Assembly: GCA_965248605.1 (NCBI GenBank) | Contig: CBDFJV010000007.1 | Location: 2,294,001 to 2,358,000, forward strand | From: CAUZJF01 sp965248605 | GTDB lineage: Bacteria > Chloroflexota > Dehalococcoidia > Lucifugimonadales > CAUZJF01 | Length of the DNA: 64,000 bases | Direction: 5' to 3' | Shown: positions 27,025-35,925 of the stretch, piece after piece | Layout: the number at the start of each line of letters is the position of its first letter | Numbering within the stretch: position 1 is the first letter of the stretch | Notes under the pieces: model-generated | Told to the model about the DNA's origin: nothing | Database searches by the model: none | Seen by the model: the letters and a program-made list of their open reading frames with translations, nothing else | Made by a program: the position numbers and the translations under genes

Positions 27025-27552
27025 GTGCTCAGAAGCCTCGACGGGGCCTCGCCCCGCGTCCATCCCACGGCCTTCGTCAGCGAGGCCGCGTACGTTATCG
27101 GCGACGTGGAGGTTGGCGAGGGTGCCTCGATCTGGCCAGGGGTGGTAATCAGGGCGGACATGGGGAAGATGACCATCGGGAAGCACACGTCCATCCAGGA
27201 CAACTCGGTGCTCCACGGTGATGCCGACGTGGTCATCGGAGAACGGGTGGTAATCGGACACATGGTCCTGTGCCACGCCAAGAGCATAGGCGATCGGGTG
27301 CTCCTTGGAAGCGGCGCTACCGTAAACGAGGGCGTCGAGATCGGTGAAGACAGCCTGGTGGCGTCGGGCGCGGTCGTCGCCGATTTCGTGAAGGTCCCGC
27401 CCCGCTCTCTGGTAGTCGGCGTGCCAGGCAAGGTCAGGGGTGAGGTCAAGGACCGCCATACGAAGCTTATCTCAGAGCTCTGCGAAAGCTACATCGAGAA
27501 GACCCTGCGTTACAAACGGCCGGGCAACCTCGAATCCGCCGGCCAGGCGTAG
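27025..27552 (+). CDS. gamma-carbonic anhydrase family protein
   Basis: From GTG 27025 this 175-residue protein is a left-handed beta-helix with isoleucine/valine hexapeptide repeats (YVIGDVEVGEGASIW, VVIGERVVIGHMV). The three zinc-type histidines appear in order in VLHGDADVVIGERVVIGHMVLCHAKSIGD, written here as H, then GH, then CH. Members hydrate CO2 or act as acyltransferase-like PaaY proteins. It lies 22 bases before the mutase large subunit, so the three genes likely form one operon; a PaaY-like role near CoA chemistry is possible but unproved. Confidence 0.85.
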   Translation: MLRSLDGASPRVHPTAFVSEAAYVIGDVEVGEGASIWPGVVIRADMGKMTIGKHTSIQDNSVLHGDADVVIGERVVIGHMVLCHAKSIGDRVLLGSGATVNEGVEIGEDSLVASGAVVADFVKVPPRSLVVGVPGKVRGEVKDRHTKLISELCESYIEKTLRYKRPGNLESAGQA

Positions 27553-27574
27553 ACCGACCAGGAACAGGGGAACC

Positions 27575-29278
27575 ATGGAGCTCTACGACAAGGAGCATGT
27601 CGGCAGGCTCCGAAAGCGACGGCAGGACTGGGAGTCTGCAGACCTTCGACCTGCACTGGACCGGACGCCTGAGAGTCGCGAGACCTTCACGACCTTATCT
27701 GGAATCGAGGTTGGCCGTCTCTACACACCACAAGACGTCAGGGACCTCGACTACGAGGCGGACCTGGGCTTTCCGGGCGCACCGCCCTTCACGCGGGGTG
27801 CGTACCCGTCGATGTACCGCAGCAGGCCCTGGACGCGCAGGCAGATCGCTGGCTTCGGCACGGCCCGCTCGACCAACCAGCGCTTTCGCTTTCTTCTGGA
27901 CCACGGCCAGACAGGGCTGAGCACCGATTTCGACCATCCCACCCTCACAGGCTACGACTCCGACCATGAGCTGGCCGACGGTGAGGTCGGCCGCGTCGGG
28001 GTGGCCGTCGATACGATCCGCGACGTCGACGAGCTGTTCGACGCGATACCGCTCGACAACGTGGGCATTTCCTTTACGATCAATCACCCGGCTATCGTGC
28101 TGCTGGCCATGTTCTTAGGGACCGCCGAGTCCCGCGGGGTGCCGTGGAGCGCCCTGCGAGGGACGGTCCAGAACGATTCGCTGAAGGAGTTCCACGGACA
28201 GAAGACCTTCGCCTTGCCGCCGGGGCCGTCCCTGAAGTTGACCACCGACGTCATCGAGTTCTGTACCGAGCATGTCCCCAACTGGTATACCGTGTCCATC
28301 TCCGGCTATCACACCCGAGAGGCAGGCGCCGACGCGGTGCAGGAGCTGGCGTTCACCCTAGCACAAGGGATGGCTTACACGGAGTCGGCCATCGAGCGCG
28401 GCCTGGACGTCGACCGGTTCGCGCCACGCTTGTCCTACTTCTTCGGCTGTCACAACGACCTGTTCGAGGAGGTGGCGAAATTCCGGGCCGCCAGGCGGAT
28501 GTGGGCGCGCATCGTGAAGACCCGCTACGAGGCGAAGCGTCCCGAATCGATGCGAATGCGCTTCCACACCCAGACCCTGGGCTCGACCCTAGTGCGCGAG
28601 GACCCCAAGAACAACATCACCAGGGGCGCCCTCCAGGCGCTGGCCGCGGTCCTGGGCGGGACCCAGTCTCTTCACGTGAGCGGCTACGACGAGGCCTACG
28701 ACATCCCTTCAGAGGACGCCATGAAGGTCTCCCTTGCGACGCAGCTCGTCATCGCTCACGAGACCGGCGTAGCCAACACTGTCGACCCCTTGGGCGGCTC
28801 GTTCTACGTCGAGTCCCTTACCGACGCTGTCGAGGAGCGCGCCCAGGCGTACATCGACAAGATCGAAGAGATGGGGCACGGGAGCATGCGCAAGGGGATG
28901 CTAACAGCTATCGAATCGGGCTATATCGAACGGGAGATCGCCAACACGTCCTTCGAGTACCAGCAGGCCGTCGAGCGGAAAGACCAAGTGGTCGTCGGGC
29001 TAAACGAGTACCGGCCCGAGACGGCCCAGCCCCTGGAAGTCTTCGACTTCGATACCGCCGAGGAGGACCGTCAGCTCGACAGGTTGAAGGAGGCCAGGCG
29101 CTCCCGCAGCAGCGTCGAGGTAGATAAGGCCCTGGACGACATAAAGAGGGGCGCGGAGACCGACGAGAACCTCTTCCCTGCCGTGCTGGCCGCCGCCAAG
29201 GCCAGCGCTACTGAAGGGGAGGTGATGGGAGTCCTGCGCGAGGTCTACGGCGAGCACACCGACCCCGGGGTTTTCTGA
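27575..29278 (+). CDS. hcmA: B12-dependent acyl-CoA mutase large subunit, 2-hydroxyisobutyryl-CoA mutase type
   Basis: This 567-residue large subunit lacks the C-terminal B12 domain, which is supplied by the next gene. It has the mutase TIM barrel: YPSMYRSRPWTRRQIAGFGT, the STDFDHPT motif, GYDSDHELADGEVG, TVQNDSLKEF, SISGYH and FAPRLSYFFG. The three substrate-specificity residues read Ile91, Asp118 and Gln209. Methylmalonyl-CoA mutase has Tyr89, Ala116 and Arg207 there, while 2-hydroxyisobutyryl-CoA mutase has Ile90, Asp117 and Gln208. It should therefore interconvert a hydroxylated branched acyl-CoA and its linear isomer. ATG 27575 is the start, after AGGGGAACC. Confidence 0.8.
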   Translation: MELYDKEHVGRLRKRRQDWESADLRPALDRTPESRETFTTLSGIEVGRLYTPQDVRDLDYEADLGFPGAPPFTRGAYPSMYRSRPWTRRQIAGFGTARSTNQRFRFLLDHGQTGLSTDFDHPTLTGYDSDHELADGEVGRVGVAVDTIRDVDELFDAIPLDNVGISFTINHPAIVLLAMFLGTAESRGVPWSALRGTVQNDSLKEFHGQKTFALPPGPSLKLTTDVIEFCTEHVPNWYTVSISGYHTREAGADAVQELAFTLAQGMAYTESAIERGLDVDRFAPRLSYFFGCHNDLFEEVAKFRAARRMWARIVKTRYEAKRPESMRMRFHTQTLGSTLVREDPKNNITRGALQALAAVLGGTQSLHVSGYDEAYDIPSEDAMKVSLATQLVIAHETGVANTVDPLGGSFYVESLTDAVEERAQAYIDKIEEMGHGSMRKGMLTAIESGYIEREIANTSFEYQQAVERKDQVVVGLNEYRPETAQPLEVFDFDTAEEDRQLDRLKEARRSRSSVEVDKALDDIKRGAETDENLFPAVLAAAKASATEGEVMGVLREVYGEHTDPGVF

Positions 29279-29299
29279 CGCCATGGGTCTGATTTCCAG

Positions 29300-29707
29300 A
29301 TGAGCCAAAAAGACTGGCCCATCAGGGTGGCGGTGGGCAAGGTCGGCCTTGACGGACACGACAGAGGGCTCAAGATCATCGCCAGGGCCTTGAGAGACGC
29401 CGGCATGGAGGTAGTCTACCTGGGCATGCGGCTAACACCCGATGCCGTCGCGGCTGCCGCCCAAGAGGAGGACGTAGACGTTGTCGGGATCAGCCTCCTC
29501 TCCGGGGCCCACATTCGCCTAATGTCCAAGGTCGTCAAAGCCCTAGAGACTCGGGGAGTCAAAGAGCGGGTTCTTCTCGTAGTAGGGGGCACTATCCCAG
29601 ACGCTGACGTGAAGCCTCTACAAGAAATCGGCGTAGACGGCGTTTTTCCCGTCGGCACGCTGACCGCCGACATAGTAGAGTTCATCAACGCCCAAGCCCG
29701 ACGCTAA
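29300..29707 (+). CDS. hcmB: B12-binding small subunit of the acyl-CoA mutase
   Basis: This 135-residue protein is a complete cobalamin-binding Rossmann domain. The base-off/His-on signature Asp-x-His-x2-Gly is in KVGLDGHDRGLKII, followed by VVGISLLSGAH and VVGGTIPDADV. It lies 21 bases after hcmA, so the two subunits should be made together. The separate small subunit matches the split architecture of 2-hydroxyisobutyryl- and isobutyryl-CoA mutases. No MeaB-type G-protein chaperone is adjacent. Confidence 0.9.
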   Translation: MSQKDWPIRVAVGKVGLDGHDRGLKIIARALRDAGMEVVYLGMRLTPDAVAAAAQEEDVDVVGISLLSGAHIRLMSKVVKALETRGVKERVLLVVGGTIPDADVKPLQEIGVDGVFPVGTLTADIVEFINAQARR

Positions 29708-29863
29708 TTCGCGACGCCACCCGAGAGGTATTTAACACGTACTAGCTATGTCAACCGGAACTTCCTGCCCGGCCATCGACGGTATGAAGACCCCAATGTC
29801 AGTTTCTGTCATCAACAGCTGCTCTTTTGTAAGATTTGCGGTTGGAAACAGAGACGCTGTGAA

Positions 29864-30313
29864 GTGTCCGACCCATTCAATGGCAACTTTGATAGTAGTT
29901 TCTTGCGGGTGATCACTTTCGAGTTCACGCTAGACGGCCCCCCCGTGTCTACGCAGACCCGTAGCAGACCACGTCTCAAGGCTTGGAAGCAGCGGGTGCG
30001 GCGAGCCGCCGAGAGTGTCTGGCCACCGGAAAAGGATCCCGTCGACTATGAGGTTTCGTTGAAGATTACCTACTTTTTCGATGGTCCGAGTGGAGATGTT
30101 GATAACTACATCAAACCCATACAGGATGCTTTGGTTGGTGTGGCATACGTCGACGATTCGTTGGTTGCGGACGTTTCAAGTCGAAAAAGCAGACTTGACG
30201 GCGCCTTTCGAATCAAGGGAGTTTCTCCAGAGGTCGCGCTTAAGCTAGCTAAGGGCGATGACTTCCTTTGGATCAGAATGTTGCATCAGCCGTCACACGA
30301 GGAGCTGCTGTGA
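29864..30313 (+). CDS. RusA-like Holliday junction resolvase/nuclease
   Basis: This 149-residue protein starts at GTG 29864. The RusA signature is clear at about residues 79-105: SGDVDNYIKPIQDALVG then YVDDSLV, containing the Asp pair and the later Asp that bind Mg2+. RusA enzymes cut four-way junctions and are usually phage-borne. Base composition is more AT-rich than the flanking mutase and argS genes. Its stop overlaps the start of the next gene (GTGA), so the pair is translationally coupled. Confidence 0.75.
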   Translation: MSDPFNGNFDSSFLRVITFEFTLDGPPVSTQTRSRPRLKAWKQRVRRAAESVWPPEKDPVDYEVSLKITYFFDGPSGDVDNYIKPIQDALVGVAYVDDSLVADVSSRKSRLDGAFRIKGVSPEVALKLAKGDDFLWIRMLHQPSHEELL

Positions 30314-31218
30314 AGAAGGAAATAAAGGAGACGGAAGCAGCGAAGATCCGCGAAGTCGCACGGGAGTATGAACGGAAGGGATATGTAGTTGAATACAGTC
30401 CTGATATCACTACGGGGTTTCTTGGCGGTTTCAGGCCTGATCTGATCGCCCGCTCGAAAACGGACACCGTCGTTATCGAGGTCAAATCAAGAGAAAGCCT
30501 TGAAGGCGATGCGCGGCTCTCTCAGATCGCGGAAGCGGTGCAGGCGCATCCGGGCTGGCGTTTCGAGGTCGTAGTCACCAACCCGCGTGTTGAACCTGTC
30601 GTAGGAGGCGAGGAGTTACCAGAAGGGGACGTACGACGGCTTCTATCTGAGGTCGAGACCCTACTGCGGAACGACATGAACACTGCAGCGCTGCTCACGG
30701 CATGGGCAGTAGCCGAATCAACCTTGCGACGAAAGCTCTCCCAGGCCAGAAGAAAAAAACAAAAGATCGCCGGTCTCGGACTGGCGCGGACAGCCTATTC
30801 GTTGGGACTTGTGAGCAAGTCTACATACGAAACGATGAACAAAGCGAGCGTCCAACGGTCTAAACTTGCTCACGGGTTCCTTGACCGTGATACCGATCGA
30901 TCTTCGCGCATCACGCGAGATTTGGTCTCAGCCGTTAGGTCGATGTTGGACTCGATGGGTTCTTCGACCCGCCTGCGAGATCGCGATGTAACAGTCGAGG
31001 ATCTAATCGATTGGTTTCACGAAAACTACGAAATTCCGGCTCAAGGTGTACCTTACGACTCGGGTGAAGGCGGATATCAATACATGTTCGGAGGGCCGTA
31101 CGATCCGCTCGACGAGTTGATCGAGAGATTTCCACAAGTACCAATGTCGACTATAGAGTCGGCCGTGGAGCAAATCGAGGAAAAAGGCTTAGATTGGGTA
31201 CAGCGTGGTCAGTACTAA
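30310..31218 (+). CDS. PD-(D/E)XK restriction-endonuclease-like protein
   Basis: This 302-residue protein starts at GTG 30310, overlapping the RusA-like gene. The N-terminal 110 residues look like a REase_AHJR-type fold: YVVEYSPDITTGF, FRPDLIARSK with the metal Asp, and VVIEVKSRESL with the E-x-K pair. Residues about 125-215 are a helical module (AALLTAWAVAESTLRRKL) and the C-terminus is acidic and aromatic. It is probably a DNase. With RusA in the same transcript and an IS directly downstream, this looks like a small acquired defence or phage-derived cassette. Confidence 0.65.
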   Translation: MKKEIKETEAAKIREVAREYERKGYVVEYSPDITTGFLGGFRPDLIARSKTDTVVIEVKSRESLEGDARLSQIAEAVQAHPGWRFEVVVTNPRVEPVVGGEELPEGDVRRLLSEVETLLRNDMNTAALLTAWAVAESTLRRKLSQARRKKQKIAGLGLARTAYSLGLVSKSTYETMNKASVQRSKLAHGFLDRDTDRSSRITRDLVSAVRSMLDSMGSSTRLRDRDVTVEDLIDWFHENYEIPAQGVPYDSGEGGYQYMFGGPYDPLDELIERFPQVPMSTIESAVEQIEEKGLDWVQRGQY

Positions 31219-31452
31219 AAACCTCCGATTCGCGATTACAGGCCACCCCGGCTAGACTCTCCACAGTCTGCCCCGATTCTGCGAGCCTATAGTTTCCAAC
31301 CCCCTCCCCCTTACCCAGCACCTTACCTTATCCCGAATCCACCGAAGGACGTCCTTGGGGACAGCCCTTGAAGAAGCCAGCGGGTGCTCCTCTGAATCTG
31401 GGATAATGATTTTGGAACAGAAACCTGCCCGGAAACAAGGAGCACCCAATAG

Positions 31453-32778
31453 ATGCTGCCACAGAACAAACCCGACCGTATCCGCATCGTCTTTGACGAC
31501 CATCGCCTGGTGGCCAATGCCGGCCTGCTCCTGCCGGCCACCCTAGCCCGGCACCTGGGCCTGCGGGAACTCGTCGACCATCACCTTGACCTCGGCGGAG
31601 CGCCGGGACGGGCGAACACTGGGGACAAGATGCTGACGCTGGTCGCTTCCGCGCTGGCAGGCGGCGACTGCATCGACGACGCCGATGCGCTGCGCGCTGG
31701 TGGGACGGTCGGTGTTCTAGGCTGCGTGGTCAAGGCGCCATCCACCCTGGGGACCTTCCTGCGCAGCTTCCGGTGGGGGCATGTCCGTCAACTCGACCGC
31801 GTGAGCCGCCAGTTGTTGGCCCGGGCCTGGGCCGCTGGGGCCGGACCCGGCGACTCGCCCCTGACCATCGACCTGGACTCGACCATCTGCGAGACCTATG
31901 GACTGGCCAAGGAGGGAGCGCGCCACCACGGCTATACCGGCGCCCGCGGCTATCACCCGCTGCTGGCCATTGCCGCCGGCACCGGCGAGGTGCTGATGTC
32001 CCGGCTGCGCGAGGGCCGGGCCAACACCGCCCGTGGCGCCGCCCACTTCCTGCGTGAGACGGTGGGGCGGGTGCGCTACGGCGGGGCCAGGGGACAACTC
32101 ACGGTGCGGGCCGACAGCGGCTTCTACGCCCACACTGTCGTTGCCGCCTGCCGGGAAATGGATGTCCGCTTCTCTATCACCATCCGCCAGCGCGCCAGCC
32201 TGCGGGACCTGATCGAGGCGATACCACAGGAGGACTGGACTCCCATTCCCTACTGGACGGACGGCGCCGCCGATGTCGCCGAGACGACTTACACCCCGTT
32301 CCAGACCAAGCCGGACGCCGCGCCGGTGCGGCTCATTGTCCGGCGGGTGAAGCCGACGCCCGGTTCCCAGCTCGCCCTCTTCGCCAGATACAGCTATCAC
32401 GCCTTCATCACCGACCGCGATGGGGAGACGCTGGAACTGGAGGCCGATCATCGCCGCCACGCCGAGGTCGAGAACGCCATACGCGACCTCAAGTACGGCG
32501 TCGGGCTGAACCACATGCCGTCGGCGCGCTTCGCCGCCAACGGCGCCTGGCTGGCGGTCCAGGTGATGGCGCATAACCTGGCCCGCTGGACGGCGCGGAT
32601 TGGTCTGGGCGAGCGGACCGTGATCACCAAGACCCTCAGGCGGCGGGTCTTCGCTCTGGTGGGACGGATCACCCGCTCGGCGCGCCGCCTCACTTTGCAT
32701 CTCCCCCGGCGCTGGCCTTGGGAAACCCAGTTCAGTCGCGCCTTGGCCCGGCTGCAAGCCATTCCGTTCCCGGCCTGA
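31453..32778 (+). CDS. IS1380-family transposase, copy 2
   Basis: This 441-residue protein is identical to the transposase of copy 1, with the same DDE residues (Asp in IDLDSTICE, Asp in RADSGFYA, Glu in HAEVENAIRDLK). The 121-base leader from the inverted repeat to ATG 31453 contains a GATAAT-type -10 box. The pair being identical suggests both copies are functional or were until recently. Confidence 0.93.
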   Translation: MLPQNKPDRIRIVFDDHRLVANAGLLLPATLARHLGLRELVDHHLDLGGAPGRANTGDKMLTLVASALAGGDCIDDADALRAGGTVGVLGCVVKAPSTLGTFLRSFRWGHVRQLDRVSRQLLARAWAAGAGPGDSPLTIDLDSTICETYGLAKEGARHHGYTGARGYHPLLAIAAGTGEVLMSRLREGRANTARGAAHFLRETVGRVRYGGARGQLTVRADSGFYAHTVVAACREMDVRFSITIRQRASLRDLIEAIPQEDWTPIPYWTDGAADVAETTYTPFQTKPDAAPVRLIVRRVKPTPGSQLALFARYSYHAFITDRDGETLELEADHRRHAEVENAIRDLKYGVGLNHMPSARFAANGAWLAVQVMAHNLARWTARIGLGERTVITKTLRRRVFALVGRITRSARRLTLHLPRRWPWETQFSRALARLQAIPFPA

Positions 32779-32880
32779 CAGCCAGCCTGCAACTGACCCA
32801 ACGTCCCCGCAATCTCGCGCCACCCCGGTCGCGAGAGTCCCCTGCTGCGTATCCTCTCGCCTTCCCGCGCATCGCAACTC

Positions 32881-32909
32881 CCGCATAGGGCCTTAGGGGC
32901 CCTGTGCGG
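32881..32909 (+). terminator. GC-rich hairpin in the IS1380 3' region
   Basis: A 12-bp stem closes a five-base loop (TTAGG). There is no T run after it, so it may be a structural or weak termination element. The same hairpin is present in the inverted copy near 11253-11281. It lies about 100 bases past the transposase stop and inside the IS. Confidence 0.5.
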
Positions 32910-33054
32910 CGACTGAAGACCGGCCGCCGGCCTCCCATCTACCCCAAGACCCCAGGCCATCCCCCCTGTAGCTCCCTCACCCACCCCCTTCCGCTGCCCT
33001 CACGCCGTCCATCGGTGTCCTTCGGTGGATTCGGGCTTATACTACGCTGCCTCT

Positions 33055-34731
33055 CTACATTCTCTCCGGCGCGTCCATCAGCATCAGGCCGAGGCAGCGA
33101 GCCAGCACGATTCTGGCGGCGTCGACCAGATTCAGCCGAGCTTTGGTGATCCCTTCATCTTCCGGCTTGCTCGAGACCACGCGGCACTGCTCGTAGAATC
33201 TCTGAAGAGTCGTGGCTAATTCGATCGAGTAGTGAGGGAGGTGGTGGGGCTCGAGATTCTCCGCCATCATCTCCACCAGCTCCGGAAACTCCAGCATCTT
33301 CCGTACCAACGTCAGCTCCGCTTCGTGATTCAAGAGCGAAACGTCGCCGTCCGTGTGGTCGATCTCACGCTTGGCGGCCTCGCGGAGAATACCTGCTATG
33401 CGCGCGTGGGCGTACTGGACATAGTAGACGGGGTTCTCGGAGGACTCCTGCGTCGCCAGCTCGAGATCGAACTCCATTTGCGTATCGGGAGCACGGGAAA
33501 GGAAGACAAAGCGACAGGCGTCAGGCCCGACTTCGTCGACCAACTCCCGGAGAGTCGCTATCTCCCCGGCCCGCTTGGACAGCCTTACCGCCTTATCGCC
33601 GCGTTTTAGGGTTACCAGCTGGTATATCAGCAACGTGACCCGTTCCGGATCTGCGCCCAGGGCCCGCACCAGGGCCTTCATCGAAAGGACCTGCCCCTGA
33701 TGGTCGGCGCCCCACACATCGATGACCTTGTCGAACTTCCTCTCGAAGAGCTTGTCGTAGTGGTAGGGAGCATCGCTGGCCAGGTATGTCGGAGCGCCGG
33801 TACCGCGCACCATGACGCGGTCTTCGTTGTCGCCCAACGCCTTAGACTTGAACCAGGTGGCGCCGTCCCGCTCTATTAGAAACCCTCCGTCGCGAAGCAG
33901 GCCCATCACATGATCGTACTTGCCACTGGTGTAGAGGCTCCGCTCGCTGAACCACACGTCGTAGTTGACGCGCAGCCTTGCCATGTCGTCGCGGATAGCG
34001 TCGACCATCGCCTTCAGGCCGAGCTCACCGAGCTCGCGTACGGCGTCCGCCTCCGTCATGGCCGCGAACCTGTCGCCTTCGGCGGCCTTGATATCGCGGG
34101 CTAGGTCGACCATGTAATCGCCGACGTAGCCGTCCTCGGGTAGCTCGGTGTCTTCACCCAGCTCCTGTCGGTAGCGGGCGTAGAGGCTCAGGTTGAACTG
34201 TTCGATCTGGTTGCCGGCATCGTTCAGATAGTACTCACGCTCGACCTTATAGCCCGCCGCTTCGAGGACCTGCGCCAGGGCGCTGCCGAAGACCGCCCCT
34301 CTCGCGTGCCCCACGTGGATAGGCCCGGTCGGGTTGACGCTGACGAACTCGACTTGGACTCGCTTGCTCTCTCCGATATCCGTATTGCCGTAGCTGTCGC
34401 CGGCCTGACGTATCAGCTCGACTTGAGCGGTAATCCACTCCTGGCTCAGGGTAAAGTTGATGAAGCCGGGTGGGGCTGCCGAGACGTCGGCTAAGTCGCC
34501 TCCGTTCGGGATCTGGAACACCAGTTGCTCCGCGATGGCCATCGGGTTCATGCGCATCGTTCGCGCCAGCTTAAGCGGAAGGCTTGATGCGAAGTCGCCG
34601 TGATCCAGGTCCTGGGGACGGTCGATACCAAGGTCCTCTGCGGCGGCGTCGGGCAGCAGCCCCTTTTTCTGGGCCTCCTTCAGGGCCTTGGTCACCATCG
34701 TAGCGATTCGGTCTTTCATGCCCTCCGCCAT
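33055..34731 (-). CDS. argS: arginyl-tRNA synthetase
   Basis: This 558-residue class I synthetase charges tRNA-Arg. It has the N-terminal Add1 domain (about 1-100), then the HIGH-type motif HVGHARG preceded by VNPTGPI, the catalytic core with YLNDAGNQIEQF, and a KMSKS counterpart in KAVRLSKRAGE. The C-terminal anticodon-binding DALR domain ends at residue 558. It is complete and of normal length. Its stop lies 14 bases from the target duplication of IS copy 2, so the IS may now supply its 3' flank. Confidence 0.95.
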   Translation of the reverse strand: MAEGMKDRIATMVTKALKEAQKKGLLPDAAAEDLGIDRPQDLDHGDFASSLPLKLARTMRMNPMAIAEQLVFQIPNGGDLADVSAAPPGFINFTLSQEWITAQVELIRQAGDSYGNTDIGESKRVQVEFVSVNPTGPIHVGHARGAVFGSALAQVLEAAGYKVEREYYLNDAGNQIEQFNLSLYARYRQELGEDTELPEDGYVGDYMVDLARDIKAAEGDRFAAMTEADAVRELGELGLKAMVDAIRDDMARLRVNYDVWFSERSLYTSGKYDHVMGLLRDGGFLIERDGATWFKSKALGDNEDRVMVRGTGAPTYLASDAPYHYDKLFERKFDKVIDVWGADHQGQVLSMKALVRALGADPERVTLLIYQLVTLKRGDKAVRLSKRAGEIATLRELVDEVGPDACRFVFLSRAPDTQMEFDLELATQESSENPVYYVQYAHARIAGILREAAKREIDHTDGDVSLLNHEAELTLVRKMLEFPELVEMMAENLEPHHLPHYSIELATTLQRFYEQCRVVSSKPEDEGITKARLNLVDAARIVLARCLGLMLMDAPERM

Positions 34732-34805
34732 GGTTCAGCGCTCACATCTTGGCCGGCGCCGAAGAAAATAACAGATAGAGCCGGGGGCCGCCAGCCGGAA
34801 GCAGG

Positions 34806-35720
34806 TCACTGGCATGCAGGCGGGTAGGTCTTGGTCGACACCAGCTCCCCGTCGGCGTTGAAAAGCCCTGCCGCGTCGGGGTCGGAATTGCTCCAGATCG
34901 CCGAACCGCGCCCGAAGCTGAATCCACCGGAATCTGCGTGGACTTCGTTTGTGTAGACCCGAATTTTCTGCTCGGGTCCCAGGTCGAATCCGGGAAACTC
35001 GAAGACCGGTCCATCGTCCGGTATGTCCACCAGCGTCCACCCCTCCAGGTCCTGCGCTGCACCGCCTAGGTTGACGATCTCGACATATTCGTCGGGCTCC
35101 TGTCGCGACTCGACGCCGTCAAAGAAGATACAGGTAATCTGCACGTCTGGTACGCCTTCGGGTGTCGCGGTCGGTGTCGGCGTTACCGTCGGCGTGGGTG
35201 TTGCAGTTGGCGTGGCCGTCGGTGTAGGTGTGGCGGTAGGCCGGGGAGAGGGTGTTGGCGTCGGAGTGCCGGTGGGCGAAATAGTAGGCGTCGCCGTATC
35301 GGTGGGACTGGTCGTTGCCGTGGCCGCCGGAGTCGGCGTTATCGGGGGCGATGGGGTAGAACTCGGTTGGGCTACCTTGGTCGGCGTCGGCGACGCGGTG
35401 GACAGGGCTGTGTCGGCAGCTTGCGGGCTCGGTGTTGGAGTGAGCAATGCGTCTGCGACCCGAGTCGGGCTCAGACTAGGGGTGATCAACACTGCCACTG
35501 TCGCGCTCGCCAGGACGTCCGCTTGCGAGGCGACCGACGCCGTAAGACTCGCCTCGGTAGGGGAGGGTTGTACGAAGGTGGGGCTGGCGGTCGGAGGTTG
35601 CTGCGCCGATGCGGCGCCTTCGTCAGAGCGCTCTGAGCACGAGAAGACCGCGAGTCCAAGCAAGGCGCTGCAAAGCGCCAATGAGAGTCGTGATGCCTTC
35701 CCGTGGTTCAAATGACGCAC
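34806..35720 (-). CDS. lipoprotein with long Thr/Pro linker and lamin-tail-like domain
   Basis: This 304-residue protein starts at ATG 35712 or TTG 35720. A signal peptide ends in LAVFSC, followed by about 165 residues rich in Thr, Pro, Ser and Ala with TPTPT/TATPT repeats. The C-terminal 110 residues are a lamin-tail/LTD-type immunoglobulin fold: PDEYVEIVNLGGAAQDLEGW, a VFEFPGFDLGPEQKIRVYT segment and a final AIWSNSDPDAAGLFNADG. Such proteins are surface-exposed and may tether to polymers or nucleic acid. Long TP linkers are typical of Chloroflexota surface proteins. Confidence 0.75.
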   Translation of the reverse strand: MRHLNHGKASRLSLALCSALLGLAVFSCSERSDEGAASAQQPPTASPTFVQPSPTEASLTASVASQADVLASATVAVLITPSLSPTRVADALLTPTPSPQAADTALSTASPTPTKVAQPSSTPSPPITPTPAATATTSPTDTATPTISPTGTPTPTPSPRPTATPTPTATPTATPTPTVTPTPTATPEGVPDVQITCIFFDGVESRQEPDEYVEIVNLGGAAQDLEGWTLVDIPDDGPVFEFPGFDLGPEQKIRVYTNEVHADSGGFSFGRGSAIWSNSDPDAAGLFNADGELVSTKTYPPACQ

Positions 35721-35925
35721 ACGTCCGCCGAGAACTTTTCGTTTAGGAAAGAGCTGGCGACAGAATCATCCATGCAGACAGGCATACGCAGCCTGAAGGA
35801 TGAACAGGAAGCGGAGTCCTACCTCTTCTCCCGTCTCTGGGAGAAGATTGTCAAAGATCCCGAGCCTCTCTGGGAGATGAGGGCTCTTTGGTCCAGCCAG
35901 CTTACACGGTTTCACGCCATTCGGA

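Larger units (their letters stand above)
31332..33035 (+). mobile_element. IS1380-family insertion sequence, copy 2
   Basis: The element is 1,704 bases with the same 19-bp inverted ends as copy 1 and a 5-bp target duplication CTTAT (31327-31331 and 33036-33040). It carries one transposase on the plus strand, so the two copies are inverted relative to each other about 20 kb apart. It landed between the PD-(D/E)XK nuclease gene and the 3' end of argS without breaking either. Both insertions used a CTTA(G/T) site. Confidence 0.93.

Noticed and set aside
27575..29278. Methylmalonyl-CoA mutase
   Set aside because: Tyr89 and Arg207, which hold the substrate carboxylate, are replaced by Ile91 and Gln209.
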